Notes: generated from the sequence alone by a model not told the origin. 64,000 bases of DNA from Cohnella fermenti (GCF_004801405.1 NZ_SSOB01000024.1:62001-126000), one strand, 5' to 3'. Shown: positions 18,460 through 28,314, numbered from the stretch's first letter. Program-made: numbers and translations.

Positions 18460-19332
18460 ATGCGAAGCAGAACGCTCGGAGACAGAACGCTGGACGCATT
18501 CACTTATTTGGTCCTGATCGCCATGGGCCTCATCACGCTGCTGCCGTTCGCGAACGTCGTGTCGAAGTCGGTCAGCGAGGAGTGGGCGATCGTGTCCGGC
18601 AAGGTCGGGCTCTATCCGATCGGCTTCCAGCTTGATACGCTGCGGTACGTCGTCACGAATTCGCAATTCCTTCATTCGCTGTGGATCTCGGCGCTCGTGA
18701 CCGTCATCGGCACGCTGGCCTCCCTCGTCGTGACCGCCATGACGGCATATCCGCTGTCGAAGCGGGAGCTGCCGGGCATGGGCGTGATCATTGTCCTGTT
18801 TATCTTCACGATGATGTTCAACGGAGGCATCATTCCGAACTACCTGCTCGTTCGGGAGCTGAACCTGATCGACCATCTCGGCGCGCTTGTTCTCCCTGCG
18901 CTGGTCAGCGTGTTCAACATGCTGGTGATCAAAAGCTACTTCGAATCGCTGCCGGCCAGTCTTGAGGAATCGGCCAAGCTGGAGGGGGCGCGCAACTTCA
19001 CGATCCTGTTCCGGATTGTCCTCCCGCTTAGCGGGCCGGTGCTGGCGACAATCGGGCTGTTCTACGCGGTTTATTATTGGAACGATTATTTTAACCCGAT
19101 GATCTACATCAACAGCACGTCGCTAAAGCCGCTGCAGTTGTACCTTCAGGACATCGTCATGAACGCGGACACCTCGTCGCTGAACCGCAGCGCGGAAGAG
19201 CTGATGAACGTGCCGGCGGAGGGGGTCCGGGCGGCAACGGTTATCGCGTCCACCATTCCGATTCTTCTCGTGTACCCGTTCTTGCAGAAGTATTTTATCA
19301 AAGGCGTTCTGATCGGGTCGGTCAAGGGCTGA
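18460..19332 (+). CDS. ABC transporter permease, YtcP-like
   Basis: Partner permease of 290 aa. ATG 18460 is preceded by AGAGGGGGG. The sequence shows six hydrophobic segments, the EAA loop (EESAKLEGARNFTILFRIVLP) and the conserved C-terminus KYFIKGVLIGSVKG. It forms a heterodimeric channel with the preceding LplB-like subunit for the lipoprotein encoded next. No ATPase gene is nearby, as is usual for this subgroup. Confidence 0.9.
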   Translation: MRSRTLGDRTLDAFTYLVLIAMGLITLLPFANVVSKSVSEEWAIVSGKVGLYPIGFQLDTLRYVVTNSQFLHSLWISALVTVIGTLASLVVTAMTAYPLSKRELPGMGVIIVLFIFTMMFNGGIIPNYLLVRELNLIDHLGALVLPALVSVFNMLVIKSYFESLPASLEESAKLEGARNFTILFRIVLPLSGPVLATIGLFYAVYYWNDYFNPMIYINSTSLKPLQLYLQDIVMNADTSSLNRSAEELMNVPAEGVRAATVIASTIPILLVYPFLQKYFIKGVLIGSVKG

Positions 19333-19368
19333 GCCTGCGGGCATCGCATCGCATTAACTCTGCCGGGG

Positions 19369-19396
19369 TTTGCCCGGAAGATTAATGATATATAAT
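19369..19396 (+). promoter_or_regulatory. Possible internal promoter ahead of the binding-protein gene
   Basis: TTTGCC (19369-19374) and a perfect TATAAT (19391-19396) are separated by 16 bp, 23 bp ahead of the start. A small CCGGG/CCCGG hairpin overlaps the -35. This would allow extra expression of the binding protein over the permeases. Confidence 0.4.
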
Positions 19397-19418
19397 CCTT
19401 ATTAGGAGGGTCTACGAC

Positions 19419-20972
19419 ATGAAGATGAGCACCAAAGGGTTGCAATTGACGGCCGTGGCCGCATTGCTTGCGGTTACCGCCGCGTGCGGATCGAATGGCG
19501 GCAACGATGCCGCCGGCACGGCTTCGCAAGGCGCTGCGGCATCCCCGGCCGCATCCGGCTCGGCGGATTCCGCGGGAGAGAAGCCGACGCTGCGAAGGCT
19601 GACCGTCTGGCAGGACCAGGACCCGAACACGTATCCGGTCGCGCAGATGCTTGAGGAGAAGACCGGCTACAAGGTGAAGTACGACACGCTTCCGCAGGAC
19701 AAGGCGGCCGACAAGCTCAATCTGCTCATGGCTTCGGGAGAAGCGTACGATACCGTTCATTATGCCGCCGACATGGCGCTCTACTCGGATTACGCCCAGA
19801 AGGGGGCGCTGACCGATCTGACGCCGCTGATCGAGCAGTACGGCCCGAACATCAAGAAGGCCATCTCGCAGCAATCGATGGATGCGCTGAAGATCGACGG
19901 CAAATTGTATGCGCTTCCGTCCATGCTGACGTATAAGGTAGGCTCGAGCATTCTGATTCGCACGGATTGGCTTGATAAGGTCGACATGGACATGCCGACA
20001 ACGACGGAAGAGCTGAAGGCCGTGCTGAAGGCGTTCAAGGAGCAGGACCCGGGCGGCCACGGCGATCAGGACGTGCCGCTCACGATGAACGGGGACAATG
20101 CGTTCCTCGACAGCATCGTCGGCGCGTTCGGGATGCCGAATACGTGGAACGACGTGGATGGCGAGCTCGTGCCGCGTCTGCTCGACCCGTCCTACAAGGA
20201 TTATGTCGGCTACATGGCCGACTTGTACAAGGAAGGGCTTATCGACAATCAGTTCGTCGTCAATAAGGGAGCCACGACCAAGGAGAAGTTCTCCAGCGGC
20301 CAAGCCGGCGCGATCGTGATTCACTGGGCCGATATTCCGAGCATTGACGAAGCGCTCAAGAAGAACGAGCCGAACGCGACGTTCGCATATGTCGGCGCGC
20401 TGAAGGGGCCGGGCGGCGAAGCGGGCTTCTCGGGCAATGCCGGGTTCGACCGGCTGACCTTCATTCCGAAGGCGTCCAAGCATCCGGAAGACGCGATCAA
20501 GTGGATCGACGCGACGCTCGAGGCGGAGACGTTCAAGGAACTGGCCGTCGGCGAAGAAGGGGTTCATTACACGGTCGAGAACGGGGCGTTCATGCCGATT
20601 CTTCCGATCTTCAACGATGAGCGCAACCTGGCGAACAACTATATGTCCGGCACGGACGAAGCGAACTACCCGCTCTATTGGCAGGCGCGCGTTCACAAGA
20701 ATCCGGTTATGTTCGAGGCGTTCGACCAACTGAACAACCAACAGCCGGACGAGGTGAAGATCTCGAATCCGCTCGGGCTTGCGCCTTATATGCCGAATTA
20801 CGCCAAGTATAACCAGCAGTTGGAGACGATGGTGGCCGATTACACGATCAAGCTGATTGCGGGAGCCGATTCGCTGTCGGGGCTGGATGCGTTCCAAGCC
20901 AAGTACAAGGCGGCCGGCGAGGAAGCAAGCGCGAAGGAGATCAACGACTGGTACGCGACCGCGGCCAAGTAA
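19419..20972 (+). CDS. Extracellular solute-binding lipoprotein (LipO-like)
   Basis: Binding protein of 517 aa. It has a lipoprotein signal peptide (lipobox TAAC, about residue 25), a low-complexity Ala/Gly/Ser linker, then a family-1 fold with WQDQDPNTYPVAQMLEEKTG at the start and a MNGDNAFLDSIVGAFG segment. It partners the two preceding permeases as a LplB/YtcP/LipO-type importer. AGGAGGG precedes the ATG by 9 bp. The ligand cannot be read from sequence; co-encoded genes (FAD oxidoreductase, YesN/YesM pair) do not settle it. Confidence 0.9.
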   Translation: MKMSTKGLQLTAVAALLAVTAACGSNGGNDAAGTASQGAAASPAASGSADSAGEKPTLRRLTVWQDQDPNTYPVAQMLEEKTGYKVKYDTLPQDKAADKLNLLMASGEAYDTVHYAADMALYSDYAQKGALTDLTPLIEQYGPNIKKAISQQSMDALKIDGKLYALPSMLTYKVGSSILIRTDWLDKVDMDMPTTTEELKAVLKAFKEQDPGGHGDQDVPLTMNGDNAFLDSIVGAFGMPNTWNDVDGELVPRLLDPSYKDYVGYMADLYKEGLIDNQFVVNKGATTKEKFSSGQAGAIVIHWADIPSIDEALKKNEPNATFAYVGALKGPGGEAGFSGNAGFDRLTFIPKASKHPEDAIKWIDATLEAETFKELAVGEEGVHYTVENGAFMPILPIFNDERNLANNYMSGTDEANYPLYWQARVHKNPVMFEAFDQLNNQQPDEVKISNPLGLAPYMPNYAKYNQQLETMVADYTIKLIAGADSLSGLDAFQAKYKAAGEEASAKEINDWYATAAK

Positions 20973-20977
20973 TGCAA

Positions 20978-21004
20978 GGCGGCGGCCCCTTCCGGGCCGT
21001 CGCC
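20978..21004 (+). terminator. GC-rich intercistronic hairpin
   Basis: GGCGGCGGCCC (20978-20988) pairs with GGGCCGTCGCC (20994-21004), one mismatch, with no U-tract. Such hairpins after binding-protein genes usually stabilise that mRNA end or attenuate the genes behind it. Confidence 0.5.
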
Positions 21005-21028
21005 TCTTAACATGGGAGGAGAATGGAT

Positions 21029-22282
21029 ATGCATAACGAGAGCTACGAGTACAAGCAAGAGGTGCGCACGCAATGGCGCGCCGACGTCGTCGTCATCGGA
21101 GGCGGCCCGGCGGGGACGGCTGCGGCTATCTCGGCGGCGCGGAGCGGGAAGAGCGTCGCGCTGATCGAGAAGTCCGCGCAGCTCGGCGGCATGGGCACGC
21201 TGGCCAACGTCAGCGTCTTCATGCCGATCGGCAATGTCACCGGCATCTATCGGGAGATCATCGCGGAGACGATGGCCGATCACCTTCCGCCGGATCACGA
21301 CAGCTCGATTGCGCCGCAATATTCGCCGTTCTTGCTTCGACACTACTTGAATGAGAAGATGAAGAAGGAGAACGTCAAAGTCTATTATCACTGCGAATTC
21401 GTCGGAACGATTGTCGAGAACCGCCGCATCCGGGCCGTCGTCGTCTCGACCCGCGAAGGACTGAGGGCGTTCGAGGGAGAGACGTTCATCGACGGCACCG
21501 GCGATGCCCGCGTTGCGATCGACGCCGGCGTGCCGTATACGACCGGACGGGAAGAGGACGGCCTCACCCAGCCGATGACGCTGATGTTCACGATGCAGAA
21601 TACCGGCCAGCCGGTCAAAGCTTATCTGCCGGAGGGTTGCTATGAATACAAGGACGTATCCGATCTGCCGCAAGGCCGCAGGCTGTATTGGGAGCGCAAC
21701 GGCGACGGCTCCCTGCTCGTCAACATGTCGCGCGTGAAGGCGAACGGGGCGAAGATCGACGATGTCAACTACGCGGAAGCCGAAGCGCTGCGGCAGGTGT
21801 TCTCCATCGCCTATTACTTGCAGAAGAACGGCTTCGAGAGCTATGCGCTGACGCATATCGCGCCGCAGACGGGCGTGCGGGAGACGAATCAGATTCGCGG
21901 GCTGTACACGCTGTCGGAGGAGGATGTCGTCCGCGGTTCCCGCTTCCCGGACGCGGTCGCGCAGACGAATTACGAGATCGACATCCACAGCCCCGATGCG
22001 AAGAAGACGACGGACGAGCGGAAGGTGGACGGGTACGATATTCCGTATCGCTCCATGGTTCCCGCCGAGCTCGACAACCTGCTCGTCGCAGGCCGGGCCA
22101 TCTCGGCGACGCACGTCGCGATGTCGTCGATGCGCGTGCAGGCGACCTGCTACGCGCTTGGGCAAGCGGCGGGAATCGCCGCGTCCCTGGCGCTGGACGG
22201 GGCGTGCGCGATGAAGGAGGTGCCGGCGGAAGCGCTGCGCGAGCGCTTGGTCGCGCAGGGCGTGCGCTTCGCCGGCGCTTAA
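21029..22282 (+). CDS. FAD-dependent oxidoreductase
   Basis: Protein of 417 aa of the FAD_oxidored family. The N-terminal Rossmann motif VIGGGPAGTAAAISAA (residues ~17-32) and a C-terminal FAD motif NLLVAGRAIS..HVAMSSMRVQ are clear. ATG 21029 is preferred to ATG 21023 because GGAGGA (21015-21020) is then 8 bp away instead of 2. In this family the enzymes are flavoproteins found in many carbohydrate loci of Paenibacillus, often with unknown substrates; an oxidation of a sugar or sugar alcohol is possible (inference). It follows the binding-protein gene and the hairpin at 20978-21004. The stop lies inside a perfect palindrome (22272-22289, CCGGCGCTTAAGCGCCGG). Confidence 0.85.
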   Translation: MHNESYEYKQEVRTQWRADVVVIGGGPAGTAAAISAARSGKSVALIEKSAQLGGMGTLANVSVFMPIGNVTGIYREIIAETMADHLPPDHDSSIAPQYSPFLLRHYLNEKMKKENVKVYYHCEFVGTIVENRRIRAVVVSTREGLRAFEGETFIDGTGDARVAIDAGVPYTTGREEDGLTQPMTLMFTMQNTGQPVKAYLPEGCYEYKDVSDLPQGRRLYWERNGDGSLLVNMSRVKANGAKIDDVNYAEAEALRQVFSIAYYLQKNGFESYALTHIAPQTGVRETNQIRGLYTLSEEDVVRGSRFPDAVAQTNYEIDIHSPDAKKTTDERKVDGYDIPYRSMVPAELDNLLVAGRAISATHVAMSSMRVQATCYALGQAAGIAASLALDGACAMKEVPAEALRERLVAQGVRFAGA

Positions 22283-22324
22283 GCGCCGGAGCGGCAACGG
22301 GGATCGGCGGACGAGGATCGGCGG

Positions 22325-22388
22325 CGGATCGAGGCGGCCGGGTGGGATTGAGGCAGCGGATCGAGACAATCGGGTGGGATCGAGGCAG
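22325..22388 (+). repeat. 32-bp tandem duplication
   Basis: Two consecutive 32-bp units, 22325-22356 and 22357-22388, both starting CGGATCGAG and ending GAGGCAG with six differences. They occupy the leader between the oxidoreductase and the response regulator. Confidence 0.75.
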
Positions 22389-22417
22389 TTGAATCAGGAA
22401 GAGGAAGGGGGAGCGGT

Positions 22418-24055
22418 ATGTATAAGCTGTTGATCGTGGACGACGAGCCGACCGTGCGGTTCGGCTTGCGCACTTACTTCGATTGGGCGTCCTACGGCAT
22501 CGAGGTGGCGGCAGAAGCGGACGATGGGGACGTCGCGCTCGAGGTGATCGATCGGCAGCCTCCCGATCTGATTCTGACCGACGTCCGGATGCCGAACATG
22601 GACGGAATCACGCTGTCGCGCCTCGCTCTGGAGCGCGACCCCGGCGTCAAAATCGTTTTTGTCAGCGGGCATGACGATGTCGATTACTTGAAGTCGGCGA
22701 TGAAGCTGAGCGCGGTCGATTACATCTTCAAGCCGGTGAACCTTCAAGAGCTAAGCTCGACGGTTCGCCGCGTCGTGGAGGAGCTGGATGCGGACCGGGC
22801 CGAACGCGAGCTTCGGCGCGAGATGCAGGAGAAGCTGAAGGAAGGCTTGCCGCTGCTGCGGGAGAAGTTCCTGCTGTCGCTGATCGACAGCGGCGCGCCG
22901 AAGAACGACCTGCGCGAGCGCATCGACTTCCTTGGGCTCGATCTGCCGGACGATGCCGGCTATTGGGCGCTTGTCGTCTCCGTCGACGATCTGGCCGAGG
23001 TAGCGGCCAGCCGCAGCGTGCGGGACTGCCAGTTGCTCTGGTATGCGGCGCTTAACGTCTGCCAGGAGCTGATCGAGCGGCATATCGGCGGCTACGCGAT
23101 CGAGAATCGGCAGGGCGAATTCGTCGGTCTGCTGCGGGTGCGGGCGGCGGGCGGGAACGCTTCCGATGCGACGGAGGCGCTCATCGCGCTGGCCGCGGAC
23201 ATTCAGGCGAATCTGCAGCGCTGGCTGAAGCTCGGCGTTACGATCGGCATCGGCGATCGGGCGAACGACCTCTGCGAGCTTCCGCGCGCTTACAAGCAAG
23301 CCGCCGAAGCCGCCGAACGGAAGTGGTACCTGGGCAAGAACCGGATCATTACGATGGACAGCCTGGAGATCTCCGCGCCGGAGGAAGAAGGCTGGAGCAA
23401 GCATGCGCCCGAGCAGAACGAGCGGCTGCTGGCCGCGCTCAAGGCGGCCGACGAAGCCAGGCTGGCGGAGCTTCTCGCCGACGTCTTCGCCAACTTCGCC
23501 CGCAACCGCAGGGACGGCTTGAAGTACGGCCGCAGCGTCTGCCTGCAGATCGTGCTGGCCGTCGGCCAACTGCTGCTGGAGCTGGGAGCGCAGACGCCGG
23601 AGCTGGAAGCTTCCGAGGCGAAGCTGTGGAGCACGCTGAACGAGCAAGAGACGCTCGGGGGGATGAGGCTGCTGCTCGAGGCGCATCTGTCGGCGGTGTG
23701 CGGGCGAATTCGGGACAAGCGCTCGAGCAAGTCGCTTAACGTCGTCGACCGGGTGAAGACGGTCATCGAGGAGAAGTATGCGGACGGCGGCTTGACCGCG
23801 GCCGAGATCGCCAAGGAGGTCTATCTGTCGCCGACGTATGTCAGCCTGCTGTTTAAGCAAGAGACGGGGCAGACCGTCAACGAATACTTGACCGAGGTGC
23901 GCATCGAGAAGGCGAAGACGCTGCTGCGCGATCCGAAGTACAAGTTCTACGATATCTGCTATGCGATCGGGTACACGGACCCGAGCTACTTCACGAAGCT
24001 GTTCAAGAAGGCGACCGGCGTCACGCCGAGCGTCTATCGCCAGAACCATGCGTAG
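22418..24055 (+). CDS. YesN-type response regulator (REC + AraC HTH)
   Basis: Response regulator of 545 aa. The receiver domain (1-120) has DDE acidic pocket residues 8-10, phosphoacceptor D55 (ILTDVRMP) and the KP motif (FKPVN). A middle domain (~160-400) typical of YesN proteins follows, then an AraC double HTH (~440-540; EVYLSPTYVSLLFKQETGQT, IGYTDPSYFTKLFKKATG). Phosphorylated protein would activate sugar-uptake promoters, probably including the preceding importer. The stop codon overlaps the start of the kinase gene by 8 bp, so partner identity is clear. A 32-bp duplication and GAGGAAGGGGG Shine-Dalgarno precede the ATG. Confidence 0.92.
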   Translation: MYKLLIVDDEPTVRFGLRTYFDWASYGIEVAAEADDGDVALEVIDRQPPDLILTDVRMPNMDGITLSRLALERDPGVKIVFVSGHDDVDYLKSAMKLSAVDYIFKPVNLQELSSTVRRVVEELDADRAERELRREMQEKLKEGLPLLREKFLLSLIDSGAPKNDLRERIDFLGLDLPDDAGYWALVVSVDDLAEVAASRSVRDCQLLWYAALNVCQELIERHIGGYAIENRQGEFVGLLRVRAAGGNASDATEALIALAADIQANLQRWLKLGVTIGIGDRANDLCELPRAYKQAAEAAERKWYLGKNRIITMDSLEISAPEEEGWSKHAPEQNERLLAALKAADEARLAELLADVFANFARNRRDGLKYGRSVCLQIVLAVGQLLLELGAQTPELEASEAKLWSTLNEQETLGGMRLLLEAHLSAVCGRIRDKRSSKSLNVVDRVKTVIEEKYADGGLTAAEIAKEVYLSPTYVSLLFKQETGQTVNEYLTEVRIEKAKTLLRDPKYKFYDICYAIGYTDPSYFTKLFKKATGVTPSVYRQNHA

Positions 24056-26219
24056 AGGGGCGGCTCGTCAAGGCGGCCTGGGCCGCGTCTTCCATCGCTT
24101 CTCGATTCCGCGCCAGTGGCTGCTGGCGTATCTGCTGCTGATCGTCGTGCCGGCGGGCGTATTCCTGTACGGCTATTACGAGCGCTCGGGCTCGATTCTG
24201 CGAAGCGAGGTCATCCGCACGACGCAGCAAGCGCTGAAGCAGGCGGCGAGCAACTTGAGCTATCGGCTCGAGCATATCGAGGATATCGGCAACGCGGCGT
24301 TCATGAACGCGAATCTGCACGATTACTTGGCGGTCGGAGCGGACGATCAATCGATTGCGATCCAGCTCGAGGTCATCAAGGATCTGCGCTACCTCGTGAC
24401 GACCGTCCAGACGAACTCCGACGTGTTCCGCGTTCGGCTGTTCGTCGACCGATCGAAGATTTACTCGGGCGAACGGATTAACTTCTTCGCGTTGGACAGC
24501 TTGAAGGACCGGCCGTGGTACGATCCGATCATCGCAGCGGGCGGGAGAATCGTATGGACGGGCGATTACCGGGAATCGTACCTCGACGCGGGCGAGCAGT
24601 CGATCTTCTCGGCGGCGCGGATGCTCCGGGACCCCCACGACTACGATAAGGTGTCCGGGGTGCTGATGATCGACGTCCGGGAGGACATGGTGTCCGATAT
24701 TCTGTCGACCCTTCAGCTTGCTCCGGGCACGCAGGTCTATCTGACGGATGCCGAAGGAACGATCGTTTACCATACCGACCGTTCGAAGGTCGGAACGGAG
24801 GTGGATCGCGCCGTCGGCGAAGCGATCTCCCGCGGCAGCGAAGGCAGCGCCGCGATCAAGGTCGGCGGCGTCGCTTCCGACGTGCTGTACGCATCGCTCT
24901 CGCCGAACGGCTGGAAGCTTGTCGCCCAAGGAACCGAGTCGCAGTTGTCGCGCCGGGCCGTCGAGCTGTCGCAGCGCGCGGAATGGACATCGCTGCTGGA
25001 ATATGTGGCGCTATTCCTCATGCTGCCGTTCCTGCTGCTGGCGATTATCGTCCGCGGAATGAATCGCCGCGTCAATCAAGTGATTACCGTTATCCGCAAG
25101 GAAGGCTCCGACGGGCTTAACGATCTGCCGCCGGTGAACGGAGACTTCCACTTGCTCGAACGAAGCGTCGACAACCTGATCATGCGGGTGCGGACTTTAA
25201 TGGAAGAGAAGTACCGCGTGCGCATTCAGGAGCGCGAGGCGCAGCTTCGGGCGCTGCAGGCGCAGATCAATCCGCACTTCCTCTACAACACGCTGGATAC
25301 GATCAACTGGATCGCGATCGGGAAGGGCGCGACGGACATCAGCCAGATGATCGACCGGATGGCGAAGTATTTCCGTCTCAGCCTGAACCGGGGGAAGGAT
25401 ATCGTCAGCGTGGAGGACGAGCTGCAACTGGCCGAAGTGTACCTGGAGATCCAGCGCAGCCGCTTCCCGAACACGTTCGACTTCCAACTGGACGTGCAGG
25501 CCGGTGCGGAGAGCTGCCGCATGCCGAAGCTCATTCTGCAGCCGATCGTGGAGAACGCGCTGCTTCACGGCATCCGCAAGAAGAAGGACAAGCGGGGCAC
25601 GATTCGGATCGACGTCCGGCTTGAGCAGGACGAGCTGCTTCTCTCCGTCTCGGATGACGGCATCGGCATGGACGAGGAGCAGGTTCGCCGCCTGCTGACG
25701 GAAGCGCCGTCCGAACGCGAAGGAGCCGACGGCGGATTGCGCGTCGACGGCGGCGGAAGCTCGTACGGTCTGTTCAACGTCAACGAACGGATCATGCTGT
25801 ACGCAGGCGACGAGTACGGCCTGTCGATCCGCTCCGCCCCCGGCGCCGGGACGACGGTGACCGTCAGACTGAAGGCGAACCGGGAGGACGAAGCGGCAAG
25901 GGGAGCGAAGATGAGAAGCGCAAGTAGACTCGGGCCGGAGATGACCGCAGGCGAGGGCGATAGCGGCGGCAACCGGGGTTTTATGCGAAAAATCACATTG
26001 GCGCAGCTCGATAACGGGGTGTTTGAACGATTTTGTGCGAAAAACCGCATTCGTGGAGTAAATTCCAGTCCGATGTGCCCGAATGTATGCGTAAAACCGC
26101 ATAAAACGCTGCAATTGCCTCCCATCCATGCCGACGAATGCGAAAAACCGCATAAAATCGCAAATGTCATCGGCTCAGGCGAATGGAAGGCGAAGAAGAT
26201 TTGGCTTCGACCATCTTGA
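24048..26219 (+). CDS. YesM-type sensor histidine kinase with repeat-derived C-terminal tail
   Basis: Kinase of 723 aa starting at ATG 24048 inside the regulator gene. TM1 (~22-43), extracellular Cache-like region (~45-310), TM2 (~315-338), linker, His_kinase with H410 in NPHFLYN and HATPase with DDGIGMD and GLFNVNERIML. The kinase domain ends near residue 614, where YesM proteins normally stop. The frame stays open for another ~110 codons; residues ~645-723 are encoded by palindrome array B (25979-26164) and flanking DNA, giving basic, Cys-containing sequence such as FCAKNRIRG and CEKPHK. The tail is probably an accident of array insertion and need not be functional. Confidence 0.88.
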   Translation: MRRGAARQGGLGRVFHRFSIPRQWLLAYLLLIVVPAGVFLYGYYERSGSILRSEVIRTTQQALKQAASNLSYRLEHIEDIGNAAFMNANLHDYLAVGADDQSIAIQLEVIKDLRYLVTTVQTNSDVFRVRLFVDRSKIYSGERINFFALDSLKDRPWYDPIIAAGGRIVWTGDYRESYLDAGEQSIFSAARMLRDPHDYDKVSGVLMIDVREDMVSDILSTLQLAPGTQVYLTDAEGTIVYHTDRSKVGTEVDRAVGEAISRGSEGSAAIKVGGVASDVLYASLSPNGWKLVAQGTESQLSRRAVELSQRAEWTSLLEYVALFLMLPFLLLAIIVRGMNRRVNQVITVIRKEGSDGLNDLPPVNGDFHLLERSVDNLIMRVRTLMEEKYRVRIQEREAQLRALQAQINPHFLYNTLDTINWIAIGKGATDISQMIDRMAKYFRLSLNRGKDIVSVEDELQLAEVYLEIQRSRFPNTFDFQLDVQAGAESCRMPKLILQPIVENALLHGIRKKKDKRGTIRIDVRLEQDELLLSVSDDGIGMDEEQVRRLLTEAPSEREGADGGLRVDGGGSSYGLFNVNERIMLYAGDEYGLSIRSAPGAGTTVTVRLKANREDEAARGAKMRSASRLGPEMTAGEGDSGGNRGFMRKITLAQLDNGVFERFCAKNRIRGVNSSPMCPNVCVKPHKTLQLPPIHADECEKPHKIANVIGSGEWKAKKIWLRPS
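25979..26164 (+). repeat. 52-bp-phased palindrome array, locus B (4 units)
   Basis: Palindromes start at 25983, 26035, 26087 and 26138 (for example ATGCGAAAAACCGCAT at 26138), 52, 52 and 51 bp apart. Spacers match those of loci A and E at equivalent positions. The array lies wholly inside the open frame of the sensor kinase gene. Confidence 0.88.
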
Positions 26220-26301
26220 ATTTGCGATAGTCGTCTGTGATAATGGCAAGGTATAGCCATTCGGAGGCAAGATGACTAGAGTAGGGAAAAGAGGAGGAGC
26301 T

Positions 26302-28254
26302 ATGCTAAGCGGTATTCTGCATCAGGTCGAGGATGTGCAGCTCGCGCTGGCAGCTCTCGAGGAAGCTTCAATCATATCCATTATGGATAATGAAGGAGTC
26401 TTTACGTATGTGAATCGGCTGTTCTGCGACATTGCGAAGCAGGATTCCGGCGGCCTGGTCGGGCGTTCGTTCGAATCGCTGTCGTCCGGGGGCTATCCCC
26501 CGGAGTTCTTCGCAGACATGCAAGCGGCGCTCGGGCAGGGGAAGGTGTGGAAGGGGGAGCTGGACTGCCTGGCGGCAGACGGCACCGGCTTCTCGCTTAT
26601 GCTGACGATCGTGCCGCTGTCCGGCAAGCCGGGCGGGGCGGACCAGAGCGTATCGTTCGGCACGGACATCACCGAGCGGAAGCGTCAAGAGGTCGGCCTG
26701 ATCAAGGCGATGGAGAACCTGCGGGAGATCGAGAATGCGCTGGACGAGTCTTCAATCGTTGCCGTTACGGACAGAGCGGGCGTGATTACGTATGTCAACG
26801 ATAAATTCTGCGAGATTTCGAAGTACAGTCAAGAGGAGCTTATCGGTCGCACGCATCGCATCATTAACTCCGGCTATCATCCCAAAACTTTTTTCCGCAA
26901 TATGTGGGAGACGATTCTCGCAGGCCGCGTATGGCGCGGCGAGGTGAAGAACCGTGCCAAGGACGGCACGGAGTACTGGATGAATACGACGATTGTGCCT
27001 TACTTGGACAAGGCCGGCAAGCCGCGGCAATTCATCTCGATCCGCTCGGACATTACCGATCGGGTCAAGGCGGAGGAGGCGCTGGCCGAACGCACCGAGC
27101 AGCTTGCCCGCATGCGGGATGAAGCGATTAATGCGAGCATGGTCAAGAGCCAGTTCCTCGCGAACATGAGCCACGAACTGCGGACTCCGCTCAATGCGAT
27201 CATCGGCTACAGCGAGATGCTTCGCGAGGAGGCGGACGAGCTTGGCGAGACGGTGTTCGTCGACGATCTCGGCAAGATCGTCGGGGCTGGCAAGCATCTG
27301 CTTGCGCTGATCAACGATATTCTCGATATCTCCAAGATCGAAGCGGGGAAGATGGAGCTGCACCTCGAGGCGTGCACGCTGGAGGAATTGATGCACGACG
27401 TGATGACGACGATGCGGCCGCTGATCGAGGACAAGGGCAACCGCCTTGTTTACGAATGCGAGGCCCAGGGGTTCATCCTCACGGACATGCTCAAGGTGCG
27501 GCAGATTCTGATCAATCTGATCGGCAACGCCAACAAATTCACGGACAAGGGCGTTGTCACGGTGCGCATCTTGTCCGAGCGGAAGAAGGGGAGGAACGGC
27601 TTCGTGTTCTCCGTGCGGGACACGGGCATCGGCATGACGCCGGAGCAGGTGGCCAAGCTGTTCCAGCCGTTCACGCAAGCCGATTCTTCGACAACGCGCA
27701 AGTATGGAGGAAGCGGGCTTGGCCTGGCGATCAGCAAGGGCATCAGCCAGATGCTCGGCGGCGATATTCAGGTCGAGAGCGAGCAAGGCGTCGGCACTTG
27801 CATGACGTGCTGGCTGCCCGATTCGACGGAGGGGCCGCGCGGCGGCGAGCTCTCGATTCAACCGGACCAAGAGGAAGCGCAGACGCTCGGCGCTTCGAAG
27901 CGCGCCAATCTGCTGCTGATCGACGACGAGCCGTCGAATCGCGAGCTGATGGAGCGTTACCTTGCGAGAACCGGCTGGAGCATGGCCTATGCCGACAACG
28001 GAGCGGACGGCTTAAGGCTCGCCAGGACTTGTCAGCCGGATGCGATTGTGCTTGACGTGCTGATGCCGGGCATGGATGGGTGGAAGGTGCTGACCGCGTT
28101 GAAGGAAGACCCGCAGACGGCGGCCATTCCCGTCGTGATCTGGTCGATGATGACGGATCTGCAGCAGGGGTACGCCCTCGGCGCCACGGACTTCCTGACG
28201 AAGCCGTCGGAGCGGGAGCAATTGATCGAGGTGCTCGGGAAGTACATCGAGTAG
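26302..28254 (+). CDS. PAS-PAS hybrid histidine kinase with C-terminal receiver
   Basis: Cytoplasmic sensor of 650 aa with no membrane segment. Two PAS domains (~10-125 and ~135-255, both with TYVN and a D-I-T-ER/DR ending) precede HisKA ([10 protein letters not shown]291), HATPase ([14 protein letters not shown]) and a receiver (LIDDEPSN, D585 in [12 protein letters not shown] motif TKPSE). ATG 26302 is preferred over ATG 26272 because GAGGAGGAG sits just ahead of it. Intracellular PAS sensing of redox state or a small ligand is typical. It stands alone between the YesM kinase and the LacI operon with no cognate regulator next to it. Confidence 0.9.
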   Translation: MLSGILHQVEDVQLALAALEEASIISIMDNEGVFTYVNRLFCDIAKQDSGGLVGRSFESLSSGGYPPEFFADMQAALGQGKVWKGELDCLAADGTGFSLMLTIVPLSGKPGGADQSVSFGTDITERKRQEVGLIKAMENLREIENALDESSIVAVTDRAGVITYVNDKFCEISKYSQEELIGRTHRIINSGYHPKTFFRNMWETILAGRVWRGEVKNRAKDGTEYWMNTTIVPYLDKAGKPRQFISIRSDITDRVKAEEALAERTEQLARMRDEAINASMVKSQFLANMSHELRTPLNAIIGYSEMLREEADELGETVFVDDLGKIVGAGKHLLALINDILDISKIEAGKMELHLEACTLEELMHDVMTTMRPLIEDKGNRLVYECEAQGFILTDMLKVRQILINLIGNANKFTDKGVVTVRILSERKKGRNGFVFSVRDTGIGMTPEQVAKLFQPFTQADSSTTRKYGGSGLGLAISKGISQMLGGDIQVESEQGVGTCMTCWLPDSTEGPRGGELSIQPDQEEAQTLGASKRANLLLIDDEPSNRELMERYLARTGWSMAYADNGADGLRLARTCQPDAIVLDVLMPGMDGWKVLTALKEDPQTAAIPVVIWSMMTDLQQGYALGATDFLTKPSEREQLIEVLGKYIE

Positions 28255-28284
28255 AATAGCACGATATTCGCAGCCGATTCCCCG

Positions 28285-28314
28285 TTGAACAAGCGGGGAG
28301 TCGGGTGTTATAAT
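28285..28314 (+). promoter_or_regulatory. Promoter of the LacI-family repressor gene
   Basis: TTGAAC (28285-28290), 18-bp spacer, perfect TATAAT (28309-28314). The operator starts 4 bp after the -10, so a bound repressor would block initiation. Confidence 0.65.

Noticed and set aside
22272-22289. Perfect palindrome CCGGCGCTTAAGCGCCGG as terminator
   Set aside because: No U-tract; it includes the stop codon and may simply be chance in GC-rich DNA.
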